From positions 1-64,000 of the forward strand of contig NZ_FOYN01000005.1 of the NCBI RefSeq assembly GCF_900111935.1: a DNA stretch of 64,000 nucleotides, read 5' to 3'. Below the pieces are notes generated by a model, which was given only the letters and a program-made list of their open reading frames with translations, did no database searches and was not told the origin of the DNA. Below are positions 24,751 through 34,107 of this stretch, in pieces. This DNA is from Halorubrum sodomense (lineage in GTDB: Archaea; Halobacteriota; Halobacteria; Halobacteriales; Haloferacaceae). Position 1 is the stretch's first letter; the number at the start of each line of letters is the position of its first letter. The position numbers and the translations under genes are program-made.

Positions 24751-24799
24751 AGATGATCGGAACAGCAACGGAACCGACTACTCCACGATCAGCTACTTA

Positions 24800-25273
24800 T
24801 TACGCGCTCTCGACGGCGTCGAGGACCGCGTCGTAGTCGGGTTCGTTCGTCGGGTCGTCGGCGACCCAGTCGTAGACGACCTGGCCGTCGTCGTCGATCA
24901 CGAACACGGCGCGGTTCGCGATCCCGTGGAGCCCGAGCTCGGCGATGTCGATCTCGAGGTCGTACGCCCTGATCGCGTCGCCGGCCATGTCGCTCACGAG
25001 GTCGAACTCGATGCCGTGTTCCTCGCGGAACGCGCCCTGCGAGAACGGCGAGTCGGCGCTGATCCCGAGCAGGGTGGCGCCGGCCCCCTCGAACGCGTCG
25101 GCGCGTTCCTGGAACGCGATCATCTCGTTCGTACACGGCGGCGTGAACGCGCCGGGGAAGAACGCGAGCACGACCGGCCCGTCGCCGACGTGGTCGTCGA
25201 GGTCGAACGGCTCGTGGTCGCTCGTCCCGATCGTCGCGGTGAACGTGGGTGCGGCGTCGCCTGTGGATACCAT
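24800..25273 (-). CDS. 1-Cys peroxiredoxin (AhpE/BCP-like redoxin)
   Basis: 157 residues of the thioredoxin-fold peroxiredoxin family, which reduces peroxides. FFPGAFTPPCTNEM places the peroxidatic Cys47 with the conserved T-x-x-C pattern. The only cysteine in the protein is this one, so it must be recycled by an external thiol. GLHGIANRAVFVIDDDG is the typical C-terminal strand region. ATG at 25273 (MVSTGDAAPTF) is used; the longer frame to 25297 adds eight residues of unlikely sequence. Likely cytoplasmic oxidant defence in a light-exposed halophile. Confidence 0.9.
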   Translation of the reverse strand: MVSTGDAAPTFTATIGTSDHEPFDLDDHVGDGPVVLAFFPGAFTPPCTNEMIAFQERADAFEGAGATLLGISADSPFSQGAFREEHGIEFDLVSDMAGDAIRAYDLEIDIAELGLHGIANRAVFVIDDDGQVVYDWVADDPTNEPDYDAVLDAVESA

Positions 25274-25364
25274 CGTCACGTCGTACGGTCGATTCACGCA
25301 AAAGGCTTGTCGCGACCCCGTTCGGTGCCGGTATCGGCGCGGGAGGGGTCGGACCGCGTCGGGG

Positions 25365-25868
25365 CTACTCGCGGTCGAGGTACTCCTGCTGGACCGCGAC
25401 GATCTCCGACGAGTCCTCGCAGTCGGCGTACCGCCGGAGCGGCTCCGCGTTGAGTTCGAGGAACGTCTCGCCCCACGTGAACTTCGCGAGGACGCGCTCC
25501 GCGTGGTCGCGCTCGCCGAGGATTATCAGCGCGGCCGCGAACGCCTCGACGGTGGTGAGCCGCATCGGCCGCCCGAAGTTCACGGGGTTCGCGGCGACGA
25601 GGTACGGCAGCGCGCGGTGTTCGCCCGGGAGCGTGAACTGCTTCTCGCCGGCCGACTCCCACGAGCAGTCGAGCGCGACGAGCGCGTTCTCGCGAGCCAT
25701 CTCGGCGTCCGCGGGCGAGAGCGCCCGCTCCGCGTGGGGGTTAAGGACGACTCCGTACGGCGTGGCCCGGTCCGAGCGGTGAAGCTCCGCGAGGTCGAAG
25801 CGCGAGAGCTTCCGGGCCGTACACTTCTCGGGGTCGTCGTCGCCCTCGTACCGGACGTGGAGGTCCAC
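25365..25868 (-). CDS. tsr3: Tsr3-type rRNA aminocarboxypropyltransferase (DUF367)
   Basis: 167 residues of the Tsr3 family, which transfers the aminocarboxypropyl group of SAM to a hypermodified uridine of small-subunit rRNA. The N-terminal [18 protein letters not shown] and [10 protein letters not shown], and the later [30 protein letters not shown] and [11 protein letters not shown], are all family signatures. The length fits archaeal members. It starts with GTG at 25868. The neighbouring genes are unrelated. 25869-26298 upstream has no well-supported gene. Confidence 0.9.
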   Translation of the reverse strand: MDLHVRYEGDDDPEKCTARKLSRFDLAELHRSDRATPYGVVLNPHAERALSPADAEMARENALVALDCSWESAGEKQFTLPGEHRALPYLVAANPVNFGRPMRLTTVEAFAAALIILGERDHAERVLAKFTWGETFLELNAEPLRRYADCEDSSEIVAVQQEYLDRE

Positions 25869-25949
25869 ACCTCGGGTTCGGCGGAGCGGATTATAAGCCG
25901 TGCGGACCGGGGAAGCGCAAAAATAGGCGGAGCCGTCGCCCGCCGCCGG

Positions 25950-26171
25950 TCACGGGGCGCGGGTCGTCGTCGCGATCGGGTCGTCGTCGTTCTCTGGCGG
26001 GACGCGCGTCCGCGTCCCGACGGGCGCCGATTCGTTTTCCGTTGCTGGTTCGCACATCGCGGGCGACGGTCGCCCGTCGTCGCACAAAACTATTCGGCTG
26101 AATGACTCGTTATCTCTGCTATCTCCTAATACGCGTTTAATCGACACCGCTATTCGACACATATCACGCAT
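25950..26171 (-). CDS. Possible small protein (73 aa), weak
   Basis: A 73-codon frame from the ATG at 26171 (MRDMCRIAVSIKRVLGDSRD) ending in an acidic Pro/Thr-rich tail. Its first half uses AT-ending codons unlike neighbouring genes, so this half may be only the AT-rich promoter region of the gap 25869-26298. A shorter start at 26057 (MCEPATENES) uses normal codons but leaves 35 residues. No family recognised. The rest of the gap is AT-rich promoter-like DNA before cofE. Confidence 0.25.
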   Translation of the reverse strand: MRDMCRIAVSIKRVLGDSRDNESFSRIVLCDDGRPSPAMCEPATENESAPVGTRTRVPPENDDDPIATTTRAP

Positions 26172-26298
26172 ATGAATCGAGTGTCGGTCGACGATCGCAG
26201 ACGGTGGCCGGTGGCCCTCGTCCCACGCAACGCCCGGGATACCGTCAAACCGGCCCGGTACCGGCGGGGTTTTTCCTCGTCGCCGCGCAGGTACATGT

Positions 26299-27054
26299 AT
26301 GGAGCTGTTCGCGGTCCCGGACCTCCCGGAGATCCGGGCGGGAGACGACCTCGCGGCCATGATCGACGAGCGCGTCGACCTCCGCGAGGACGACGTCGTC
26401 GTCGTCGCCAGCACGGTCGTCTCGAAGGCCGAGGGGCGCGTCTTCGACCTCGCTGACTTCCCGGCGAGCCCGCGAGCGGAGGCGGTCGCCGACCGCCTCG
26501 CCGAAATCGCGGGCGAGGAGAAGGACCCGCGCTTCGCGCAGGCCGTCATCGAGGAGTCGACGGAGCTGATCACCGAAGCGCCGTTCCTCCTCACCGCGAC
26601 CCGCTTCGGGCATATCGGCGTCAACGCGGGCATCGACCGCTCGAACGTCCCCGACGGCGACCTGCTGCTGCTCCCGGAACGGCCCTCCGAGAGCGCCGAG
26701 CGGATCCGCGAGGGGATCGCGGCCGACCGCGTCGTCGTCAGCGACACCTGCGGCCGCCCCTTCAGACACGGCCAGCGCGGGGTCGCGATCGGGTGGGCGG
26801 GAATGCCCGCGAGCCGCGACTGGCGCGGCGAACGCGACCGCGACGGCCGCGAGATGGGCGTTACCGTCCAGAACGTGGTCGACGAGCTCGCCGCCGCCGC
26901 CAACCTCGTCGCCGGCGAGGGCGACGGGGGCACCCCGGTCGTCGTCGTCCGCGACTGGGCGTTCGGCGACCACGACGGCTCGGACGAACACTTCCGCGAG
27001 GTCGAGGGCGACTTCGTCCGGCAGGCGCTGCGCGACTGGAGCTACGAGGAGTAA
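26299..27054 (+). CDS. cofE: Coenzyme F420-0:L-glutamate ligase
   Basis: 251 residues; adds glutamates in gamma linkage to F420-0 with GTP, forming the tail of coenzyme F420. The N-terminal VPDLPEIRAGDDLAAMI, then VVVASTVVSKAEGR, HIGVNAGIDRSNV, VVVSDTCGRPFRHGQRGVAIGWAG are all CofE signatures including the metal/GTP-binding acids. It ends 2 bp before the ATG of mer, so the two form an operon. In Haloferax the same pair is adjacent, as I recall (HVO_1936/HVO_1937). ATG 26299 gives the family N-terminus. Confidence 0.93.
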   Translation: MELFAVPDLPEIRAGDDLAAMIDERVDLREDDVVVVASTVVSKAEGRVFDLADFPASPRAEAVADRLAEIAGEEKDPRFAQAVIEESTELITEAPFLLTATRFGHIGVNAGIDRSNVPDGDLLLLPERPSESAERIREGIAADRVVVSDTCGRPFRHGQRGVAIGWAGMPASRDWRGERDRDGREMGVTVQNVVDELAAAANLVAGEGDGGTPVVVVRDWAFGDHDGSDEHFREVEGDFVRQALRDWSYEE

Positions 27055-27056
27055 CT

Positions 27057-28040
27057 ATGCTCGGCATCGAACTCACCCCCGAACACGAGTTGTCCCGCCT
27101 CGTCGACCTCGGCGTCCGCGCCGAGGACGCCGGCTACGACGCCGTCTACTCGACGTGTCACTACAACAACCGCGACCCGTGGGCGTTCCTCTCGCGGCTC
27201 GCGGCCGCCACCGACTCGGTCCGGCTCGGCCCGGGCGTCGCGAACCCCTCCGAGACCCACCCCGTGACGCTCGCCTCGAAGGTCGCCACCCTCGACGAGC
27301 TGTCGGAGGGGCGCGCCGTCCTCGGTATCGGCCCCGGCGACCCCTCGACGCTCAAAAACCTCGGACTCGAAGACGAGCGCGGACTCCGTCCCGTGCTGGA
27401 GGCGTTCAAGACCGCACAGAAGCTGTGGGCCGGCGAGCGCGTCGACCACGAGGGGACCTTCGACGCCGCGGACGCGGGGCTCAACTACGAGCCTCCGCAG
27501 GGCGCCGACGTCCCGGTTCACGTCGGCGGCGAGGGGCCGCACATGTGCCGGATGGCAGCGAAACACGCCGACGGACTGCTGTACAACGGCTCGCATCCGA
27601 AGGACCTCGCGTGGGCCCGCGAGCAGGTCGACGACGGCCTCGCGGATCGCCCCGACCGCCGGGGCGAGTTCGACCTGATCGCCTACGCCGCGGTGTCGGT
27701 CGCCGAGAGCGAGGCCGCCGCCCGCGAGGCCGCCCGCCCGCCGGTCGCGTTCATCGCCGCGGGTGCGGCCCCCCCCGTCCTGAAGCGCCACGGGATCGAC
27801 TCGGACGCGGCGAGCGAGATCGGCGAGCGCGTCTCCGCCGGCGAGTTCTCGGCCGCGTTCGAGCGCGTGACGCCCGCGATGGTCGACGCGTTCTGCATGG
27901 CCGGCACCCCCGAGACCGTCCGCGAGCGCGCCGCCGCCGTCGCCGAACACGCCGACGGGCTCGTGGTCGGGTCGCCGCTCGGACCCGACTTGGAGAGCGC
28001 CGTCGATCTCGCGGCCGAGGCGGTCGACGGACTGTTCTGA
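27057..28040 (+). CDS. mer: Mer-like F420-dependent methylenetetrahydromethanopterin reductase family
   Basis: 327 residues of the bacterial-luciferase-like TIM-barrel family. LGIELTPEHELSRLVDLGV begins the barrel, followed by AVYSTCHYNNRDPW, LGPGVANPSETHPVTLASK and AVLGIGPGDPSTLK, which match methanogen Mer including its F420-binding residues. In methanogens it reduces methylene-H4MPT with F420H2; Halobacteria are not methanogens, so the pterin substrate here is probably a methylenetetrahydrofolate-like C1 carrier. The gene directly follows cofE, linking F420 synthesis to an F420 user. ATG 27057 is chosen; the frame extends upstream inside cofE. Confidence 0.88.
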   Translation: MLGIELTPEHELSRLVDLGVRAEDAGYDAVYSTCHYNNRDPWAFLSRLAAATDSVRLGPGVANPSETHPVTLASKVATLDELSEGRAVLGIGPGDPSTLKNLGLEDERGLRPVLEAFKTAQKLWAGERVDHEGTFDAADAGLNYEPPQGADVPVHVGGEGPHMCRMAAKHADGLLYNGSHPKDLAWAREQVDDGLADRPDRRGEFDLIAYAAVSVAESEAAAREAARPPVAFIAAGAAPPVLKRHGIDSDAASEIGERVSAGEFSAAFERVTPAMVDAFCMAGTPETVRERAAAVAEHADGLVVGSPLGPDLESAVDLAAEAVDGLF

Positions 28041-28181
28041 GGCGCCGCGACGCCGTGACCGCCCGCCGCCCGTTCCCGGTCGCCCCCTCACGGGCGGCGG
28101 ATTCTCACCCCCTGACAATCGGGAATCGGTCGTGATAACCTCGGCGGGAGGTTCATAACCCGCTCTCGTCGAGGTCCGAAC

Positions 28182-29906
28182 ATGTCCACGACACGACGGC
28201 GCCGCCCCGGGATACGCGGGCGGTACGAGGCCCTCCTGTGGCGGACGATGGACGCGCTCGGCGTCTCCGAGTCGATAGAGCGCAAGGTCGCCACGGCGGT
28301 CGGCATCCAGTTCCTCGTCACCGTCGGCATCTTCCTCACGCAGTTCGTCGTCTCCGGGACCGCCGCGTACGTCGCCTCCGGGGCGCTGTTCCTCGGGGCC
28401 GTCGTCGCAATCTACAACACGCTGCTCATCGTCCGGCGCGACTTCGCCGCCCCGATCCGCGCGCTCGAACGCGAGGCGGAGGCGATCGCCGCGGGGGAGC
28501 TCGACGGGAGAGACGGAGGGACCGCCGAGGCCCTCGATCCGACCCAGCCCGACGAGATCGGGAACCTCGTCGGCGCGTTCGACGAGGTCCACCGATACCT
28601 CACGACCGTCTCCGCGCAGGCGGAGGCGCTCGCGGCCCAGGAGTTCGACGACCCGGCGCTCGACGAGGCGGTCCCCGGCTCCTTCGGCGCGTCGCTCGAC
28701 GAGATGGCCGGGAACCTCGCCGCGTACACCACCGAGATGGAGGCGCTCGTCGACGCCTTCGGCGACGCCGCGGAGCGCGCGCAGGACGGCGACCTGACGG
28801 CGACGATCGACGACGAGGCGCTGGCGACCGACGAGGACCGCTACGCCGAACTCGTCGACAACTACAACCGGCTCGTCGCGACGCTGGGCGAGACGCTCGG
28901 CGACGTCGGCGCGTTCACGGCGGACGTGGCCGGCACCGCGGACGAGGTGCGCGCGAGCATGGACGAGGTCGACGACGCGAGCGGCGAGGTGGCCGGCTCG
29001 GTCCAGGAGATCTCAGACGGCGCGGCCGAACAGACCGACGAGCTGGAGGCGATCGCCGCCGAGATGAACACGCTGTCAGCGACCGTCGAGGAGATCGCGG
29101 CGAGCGCGGACGACGCCGCAGAGACCGCCCGCGACGCGGCCGAGCGGGGTCGGTCCGGCCGCGAGGAGGCCGCCGAGGCGATCGCGGAGCTGGAGGCGCT
29201 CGAATCCCGGATCGGCGAGACGGCGGCCGCGGTCACCGACCTCGCAGATCGGGTCGGCGAGATCGACGAGATCGCGGCCGTGATCGACGAGATCGCGGAG
29301 GAGACCAACCTGCTCGCGCTGAACGCCTCCATCGAGGCGGCGCGCGCCGACGGCTCCGGCGACGGGTTCGCGGTCGTCGCGGACGAGGTAAAGTCGCTCG
29401 CGGAGGAGACGCGCGAGTCCGCGGCGGAGATATCCGGGCGCATCGAGGCGGTTCAGGAGGCGTCGGCGGAGACCGCGGCCGACGCCGAGGCGATGGAGGC
29501 GCAGGTCGCGGACGGCGTCGAGACGATCGAGTCGACGCTGCGGGAGTTCGAGGGGGTCGTCGAGGAGGTGACGACCGTCGACGAGACCGTCCAGGAGATC
29601 AGCGACGCGACCGACGACCAGGCGCGCACGACCCAGGAGGTCGTCGACATGGTCGACGGGGTCGCCTCCGTGAGCGGACAGACCGCGACCGAGGCGGAGA
29701 CCGTCGCGGCCGCGGCCGAGCAGCAGACCGCGACCGTCTCCGAGGTGACCGAGCGTGTCCACGCCCTCTCGGACCAGTCCGACCGGCTGCTGGCGCGGCT
29801 GAACGAGTTCGAGGTCCCGGACGGAACGGGCGGAGCCGCGGGTTCGATCGGCGGTCCGGAGCGCCGCGTCGGGACCCCGCGGGCCGCCGGCGTCGACGAC
29901 GACTGA
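28182..29906 (+). CDS. Methyl-accepting chemotaxis-type transducer (HAMP + MCP)
   Basis: 574 residues. Two adjacent membrane helices (about 37-80, [20 protein letters not shown] and [17 protein letters not shown]) form a short membrane anchor without a large external domain. A HAMP-like region follows ([24 protein letters not shown]), then a second helical repeat, then a long coiled MCP signalling domain whose hairpin tip contains [19 protein letters not shown]. It would signal to CheA/CheW for taxis. The missing extracellular sensor suggests sensing of membrane state or intracellular cues. No che genes lie nearby. Confidence 0.88.
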   Translation: MSTTRRRRPGIRGRYEALLWRTMDALGVSESIERKVATAVGIQFLVTVGIFLTQFVVSGTAAYVASGALFLGAVVAIYNTLLIVRRDFAAPIRALEREAEAIAAGELDGRDGGTAEALDPTQPDEIGNLVGAFDEVHRYLTTVSAQAEALAAQEFDDPALDEAVPGSFGASLDEMAGNLAAYTTEMEALVDAFGDAAERAQDGDLTATIDDEALATDEDRYAELVDNYNRLVATLGETLGDVGAFTADVAGTADEVRASMDEVDDASGEVAGSVQEISDGAAEQTDELEAIAAEMNTLSATVEEIAASADDAAETARDAAERGRSGREEAAEAIAELEALESRIGETAAAVTDLADRVGEIDEIAAVIDEIAEETNLLALNASIEAARADGSGDGFAVVADEVKSLAEETRESAAEISGRIEAVQEASAETAADAEAMEAQVADGVETIESTLREFEGVVEEVTTVDETVQEISDATDDQARTTQEVVDMVDGVASVSGQTATEAETVAAAAEQQTATVSEVTERVHALSDQSDRLLARLNEFEVPDGTGGAAGSIGGPERRVGTPRAAGVDDD

Positions 29907-29943
29907 GGAGACGGACGGGGGCCCGGACCGCGATCCCGGGGCG

Positions 29944-30183
29944 CTACTCCGAGCGCCCGCGCCCGCCGAGCGAGGGGAGGTCCACGCCGATTTCGCCGAG
30001 CAGCGCGCCGACCGCCGCGTACCCGAGCACGCCGACGGACGCGACGAGCAGGACCTGTCCGACGACGACGAGCAGCGCCGAGAGCGGGTCGCCCGCGCCG
30101 AGGATCAGGTCGTTGAGGAAGATGTCGACGAACCGCCCGATGTCGCCGACCAGCCGGGAGACGAAGTCGATGAGCGCCATCAT
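29944..30183 (-). CDS. Small membrane protein (79 aa), unknown
   Basis: 79 residues with an amphipathic N-terminal helix (MMALIDFVSRLVGDIGRFVD) and a hydrophobic helix ALLVVVGQVLLVASVGVLGYAAV (about 40-62), ending in charged residues. A single-pass or re-entrant membrane protein; no family known to me. It converges with the transducer gene, 37 bp apart. Confidence 0.55.
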   Translation of the reverse strand: MMALIDFVSRLVGDIGRFVDIFLNDLILGAGDPLSALLVVVGQVLLVASVGVLGYAAVGALLGEIGVDLPSLGGRGRSE

Positions 30184-30247
30184 GGGCCACGGTTGGAACG
30201 GGGGGTACTTGGGTGTTGAGTTCGCGGCCGCGCCGCGGGCGTCAGCC

Positions 30248-30718
30248 TCACGCCTCCGCCGCCGTCGACTCCGCCTCGTCGGCGCGCGCGTACCGCAGCG
30301 CCCAGCCGATCAGGACCGCCTGGAACGGGAGGCGGACCCACGCCGCGAGCCGCGCCGGGCCGGCGAGCCGGTCCGGGACGAGGTCCTCGATGACGTCGCC
30401 GCGAGCGAGGTGGACGTTGGCCGGGAACACCGCGACGAGGAGGGCGACGATCCCCCACGCCGACGGGCGCCGCGTCCGAGGCCACGCGACCCCGATCCCG
30501 AGGAGGATCTCGGCGATCCCGGAGAGGTACACCAGCCCGACCGGCCGCGGGAACGACGGCGGAACCGCCTCCGCGAAGCGCTCGGGGATCAGAAAGTGCG
30601 CGACCCCGGCAGTGACGTACGTCGCGCCCATCAGCGGCGCGAACGACCGCTCGGGGCCGTCGGGGTCGCCGGAATCGTCCGCGGGCTCCTCCGTACGGGT
30701 TCGGTCCGCGTCGGTCAT
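30248..30718 (-). CDS. DoxX-like four-helix membrane protein
   Basis: 156 residues: an acidic N-terminal tail (to about 25) and then four membrane helices. FAPLMGATYVTAGVAHFLIP, LVYLSGIAEILLGIGVAWP and WGIVALLVAVFPANVHLA are the typical DoxX/DUF4267-like pattern, with the conserved G-x-x-H and E-x-x-x-G residues in membrane helices. Such proteins are linked to quinone or redox functions, but the role here is not established. The ATG at 30718 is used. It is divergent from the site-2 protease gene. Confidence 0.75.
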   Translation of the reverse strand: MTDADRTRTEEPADDSGDPDGPERSFAPLMGATYVTAGVAHFLIPERFAEAVPPSFPRPVGLVYLSGIAEILLGIGVAWPRTRRPSAWGIVALLVAVFPANVHLARGDVIEDLVPDRLAGPARLAAWVRLPFQAVLIGWALRYARADEAESTAAEA

Positions 30719-30828
30719 ACGTCGCCACACGAGCGGGAGGCGTATCAGTCCTCGCCGCCCGCGACGGCGACCCGCCGGGATTCCGGGAACCGAACGTCTT
30801 AGGGACGGCCGAACCTAACCCGCTCGTA

Positions 30829-32730
30829 ATGAACACGCTGTTCTGGGTGCTGACGGGGATCCTCGCGTACTCCGCGGTCGCGATGTGGCTGCGGAACCGG
30901 GGGGTCCTCCCGGACGCGTTCAGGGTCTCCGGCCCCGTGTTGACCCTCCGGACGCTCCGCGGGCGCGCCTTCCTCGGCCGACTCGCGGCCCCGAAGCGGT
31001 TCTGGCGCGCGGTCGCCAACCTCGGGCTCGGGGGGGCCTTGGTGGCGATGGTGGCGTCGTTCGCGCTCATCCTCTCGTCGGCGCGGTCGGCGTTCACGAA
31101 CGCGCAGCCCGCCGCGATCCAGCAGCCGCAGAACTTCCTCATCATCCCCGGCGTCAACGACTTCCTCCCGCTGTCGGTCGCCCCCGAGATCGTCGCCGGG
31201 CTCGCCGGCGCGATGGTGATCCACGAGGGGGCCCACGGCCTCCTCTGCCGGGTCGAGGACATCGACATCGACTCGATGGGACTCGTCTTCTTCGCGCTGC
31301 TCCCGGTGGGCGCGTTCGTCGAACCCGACGAGGAGGCGACCCAGGAGGCCTCCCGCGGCGCCCGCGCCCGGATGTTCGCGGCCGGCGTCACCGCGAACAC
31401 GGTGCTGACGATCGTCGTCTTCGCGCTCCTCTTCGGCCCCGTCGTCGGCGCCATCTCGCCCGCGGCGGGCTACGCGGTCGGGGAGGTGAACCCCGGCTCC
31501 CCGGCGGCCGCTGCGGACCTCTCGCAGGGCGACCGGATCGTCGAGGTCGCGGGAACCCCGATCGAGACGAGCGCCGAGTTCGAGGCCGCGATCGCCGACG
31601 CCGGGGAGTCGGTCGCGCTCACCGTCGACGGCGGCGAGACCCGCGAGACGGTGACGGTCGACCGCGAGCTACAGGTTGTCGGCTCCGCCGGCGGCAACCC
31701 CCTCGGGGTCATGATCGCGGAATCGCCCGTGACCATCGCGGCCGTGAACGGCGAGCCCGTCGCCACCGAGTCGGCGTTCTTCGCCGCGGTCGGCGACGCC
31801 GAGCGCGTGTCGCTGACGGTGACCGGGAACTCGACCATCCTCGAACAGGTCCGCGACGCGCCCGGCGCCGAGAACGCGTCGGGGGTCGAAACGGCTGACG
31901 GCGAGGCCGCGGTCACCGTCTCTGACGTGCCGATCGGCGCGTACGTCCTCGGCGTTCAGGAGGGGGGCCCGATCCACGACGAGGGCGCTCCACTCGGCGA
32001 GCCGCTGACGATCGTCTCGGTCGACGGCGAGCGCGTCGTCGACAACGAGGCGCTCTCGGCCGTTCTCGTCGACCGCGATCCGGGCGAGACCGTCCCCGTC
32101 ACGGTGTACGACGCCGACGGCGAGCGCGAGACGTACGACGTGGAACTCGCCGCGCACCCGAACCGCGGCGGCGGGTTCATCGGGGTCAGCGTCTTCCCCG
32201 GGACGAGCGGGCTCGCGCTCGACGACGTGGGCGTCTCCGAGTACCCCGCGGGCGCGTACCTCGAACTCCTCGGCGGCGACGGCGGCGCGGAGGCCGCGGA
32301 CGGGATCCCGCTCGGCGGGGTCACCGAGTCGCCGCTCGGCCTCGTGTTCGTCGCGCTCATCCTCCCGCTCGGCAGCCTGTTCGGGCTCCCGTTCAACTTC
32401 GCGGGGTTCACGGGCGAGGTGACCAACTTCTTCGTGGTCGAGGGGCCGCTCGCGGCGCTCGGCGGCGGGACCTTCCTGCTCGCGAACCTCCTCTTCTGGT
32501 CGGGGTGGATCAACATCCAGCTGGCGCTTTTCAACTGCCTGCCGGCGTTCCCCCTCGACGGCGGCCGCATCCTCCGGATGGTCGCCGAGGCGGTGATCAG
32601 CCGGGTGCCGATCAGCGACCGACACGCCGCGGTACGGACGATCACGGTCTCGTCCGGGCTCGTGATGCTGGCCGGGCTGATCGCGATGATCTTCGGCAAC
32701 CAGATCCTCACCGCGCTGGGGCTGATCTGA
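30829..32730 (+). CDS. Site-2 protease family membrane metalloprotease with PDZ domains
   Basis: 633 residues. The active-site HEGAH is at 132-136 inside a membrane helix (GAMVIHEGAHGLLCRVED), and the second metal motif FPLDGGRILRM lies near the C-terminus (about residue 575). Two PDZ-like domains sit between them (around 205-290 and 350-450, each with a GDRIVEVAGTPI-type or EPLTIVSVDGERV-type core). The family cuts membrane-anchored substrates such as regulators or signal-peptide remnants. Length and domain order match archaeal members. The target is unknown; the divergent DoxX gene gives no clue. Confidence 0.9.
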   Translation: MNTLFWVLTGILAYSAVAMWLRNRGVLPDAFRVSGPVLTLRTLRGRAFLGRLAAPKRFWRAVANLGLGGALVAMVASFALILSSARSAFTNAQPAAIQQPQNFLIIPGVNDFLPLSVAPEIVAGLAGAMVIHEGAHGLLCRVEDIDIDSMGLVFFALLPVGAFVEPDEEATQEASRGARARMFAAGVTANTVLTIVVFALLFGPVVGAISPAAGYAVGEVNPGSPAAAADLSQGDRIVEVAGTPIETSAEFEAAIADAGESVALTVDGGETRETVTVDRELQVVGSAGGNPLGVMIAESPVTIAAVNGEPVATESAFFAAVGDAERVSLTVTGNSTILEQVRDAPGAENASGVETADGEAAVTVSDVPIGAYVLGVQEGGPIHDEGAPLGEPLTIVSVDGERVVDNEALSAVLVDRDPGETVPVTVYDADGERETYDVELAAHPNRGGGFIGVSVFPGTSGLALDDVGVSEYPAGAYLELLGGDGGAEAADGIPLGGVTESPLGLVFVALILPLGSLFGLPFNFAGFTGEVTNFFVVEGPLAALGGGTFLLANLLFWSGWINIQLALFNCLPAFPLDGGRILRMVAEAVISRVPISDRHAAVRTITVSSGLVMLAGLIAMIFGNQILTALGLI

Positions 32731-32820
32731 GGCGGCCGGCCGACTACCGCCGCGGTCGCCGGCGGCGGTCCCCTCTCGGCCGAGGGAAACCGGTTTCCCG
32801 GGCGGGCGCGACGCCTCCGT

Positions 32821-34107
32821 ATGACCCACTCGCGGACCGTCGAACTCGAGGGCCACATCATCGACAGCGGCACGATGCAGCGCTGCTTCGGCGCGGTGAT
32901 GGACCTCGGCGGCTCGTTCGACGTCGAGCGGTTCGACGTCGGGAAACACGAGACCGAGGAGTCGTACTGCCGGCTGACCGTCTCCGCGGACGACCCCGAG
33001 ACGCTGCGGGACATCCTCCACGAGCTCCACCAGAACGGCGCGGTGCTCGAGGACCCCTCCGAGGTGGACCTCGTCGCGGCGCCCGCGGACAGGGTGGTCC
33101 CGCCGGACTTCTACTCGACGACGAACCACCCGACCGAGGTGCTGTACGACGGCGAGTGGATCGCGGTCGAGCGGATCGAGATGGACTGCGCGCTGGTGGT
33201 GGACCCCGACCCGGCAGCGGACGCCGGCGAGGGGAACCGAGCGGACGCCTCGCGAGGCGAGGACGGCTCTCCGCGAGCCTACACGAAGACCCTCAACGCG
33301 GTCGAGGAGGGCGACCTCGTCGCCACCGACCAGTCGGGGATCCGGGTGAACCCCCCCGAGCGCCCGCGGAGCGGCGGCGGCGCGTTCGGCTTCATGCAGG
33401 GCGGCGTCTCCGCCGAGCGCCCCTCGGAGTCGACTATCCGCGAGGTCGCCGAGGAGCTGCGCGCGGTGAAAGACGAGGGCGGCAACGTGATGGTCGTCGC
33501 CGGCCCCGCGGTGATCCACTCGGGGGCCGGCGACGCGCTCGCGGACCTGGTCGCCGCGGGCTACGTCGACGCGCTCTCCGCGGGCAACGGGTTCGCCACC
33601 CACGACCTGGAGCGCTCCATCTACGGCACGTCGCTCGGGATGAACGTCGAGACGCTCGAACACCCGCGGAAGGGTCACAAACACCACATCTGGACCATCT
33701 CGGAGATCATCCGCGCGGGCGGGATCGAGGCCGCCGTCGAGGACGGCGTCGTCACCGAGGGGGTGATGTACGAGTGCGTGCGAAACGACGTCGACACCGT
33801 GCTGGCGGGGTCGATCCGCGACGACGGCCCGCTGCCGGACACGATCACCGACGCGGTGGAGGCGCAGGACGCGATCCGCGAGCAGGCCCACGAGGCCGAC
33901 ATCGTGATCATGCTCGCGACGCTGCTCCACTCGGTCGCGGTCGGGAACTGCCTCCCGTCGACGACGAAGACCGTCTGCGTCGACATCAACCCCGCCACCG
34001 TCACCCAGCTGCTCGACCGCGGCTCGGCGCAGGCGATCGGGATGGTCACGGACATCGGGACCTTCGTGCCGACGCTCGCGGAGTTCGTGCTGGGTGACGA
34101 CGCGTGA
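32821..34107 (+). CDS. TIGR00300 family protein (LOR/SDH type, ornithine cyclodeaminase-like)
   Basis: 428 residues of the archaeal TIGR00300 family. The N-terminal LOR/SDH domain (to about 115, MTHSRTVELEGHIIDSGTMQ ...) shares its fold with the regulatory part of lysine-ketoglutarate reductase/saccharopine dehydrogenase. The C-terminal part contains an NAD-binding region with CVDINPATVTQLLDRGS. A methanogen member, as I recall, acts as an ornithine cyclodeaminase making proline; this activity is not shown for haloarchaea. A loop rich in Asp/Glu around residues 128-155 looks like a lineage-specific insert. The stop overlaps the GNAT gene by 4 bp, indicating an operon. Confidence 0.8.
   Translation: MTHSRTVELEGHIIDSGTMQRCFGAVMDLGGSFDVERFDVGKHETEESYCRLTVSADDPETLRDILHELHQNGAVLEDPSEVDLVAAPADRVVPPDFYSTTNHPTEVLYDGEWIAVERIEMDCALVVDPDPAADAGEGNRADASRGEDGSPRAYTKTLNAVEEGDLVATDQSGIRVNPPERPRSGGGAFGFMQGGVSAERPSESTIREVAEELRAVKDEGGNVMVVAGPAVIHSGAGDALADLVAAGYVDALSAGNGFATHDLERSIYGTSLGMNVETLEHPRKGHKHHIWTISEIIRAGGIEAAVEDGVVTEGVMYECVRNDVDTVLAGSIRDDGPLPDTITDAVEAQDAIREQAHEADIVIMLATLLHSVAVGNCLPSTTKTVCVDINPATVTQLLDRGSAQAIGMVTDIGTFVPTLAEFVLGDDA

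Noticed and set aside
26172-26456. 94-codon frame overlapping the cofE start
   Set aside because: Out of frame with cofE, Arg/Gly/Pro-rich, no domain, and covers the cofE start region.
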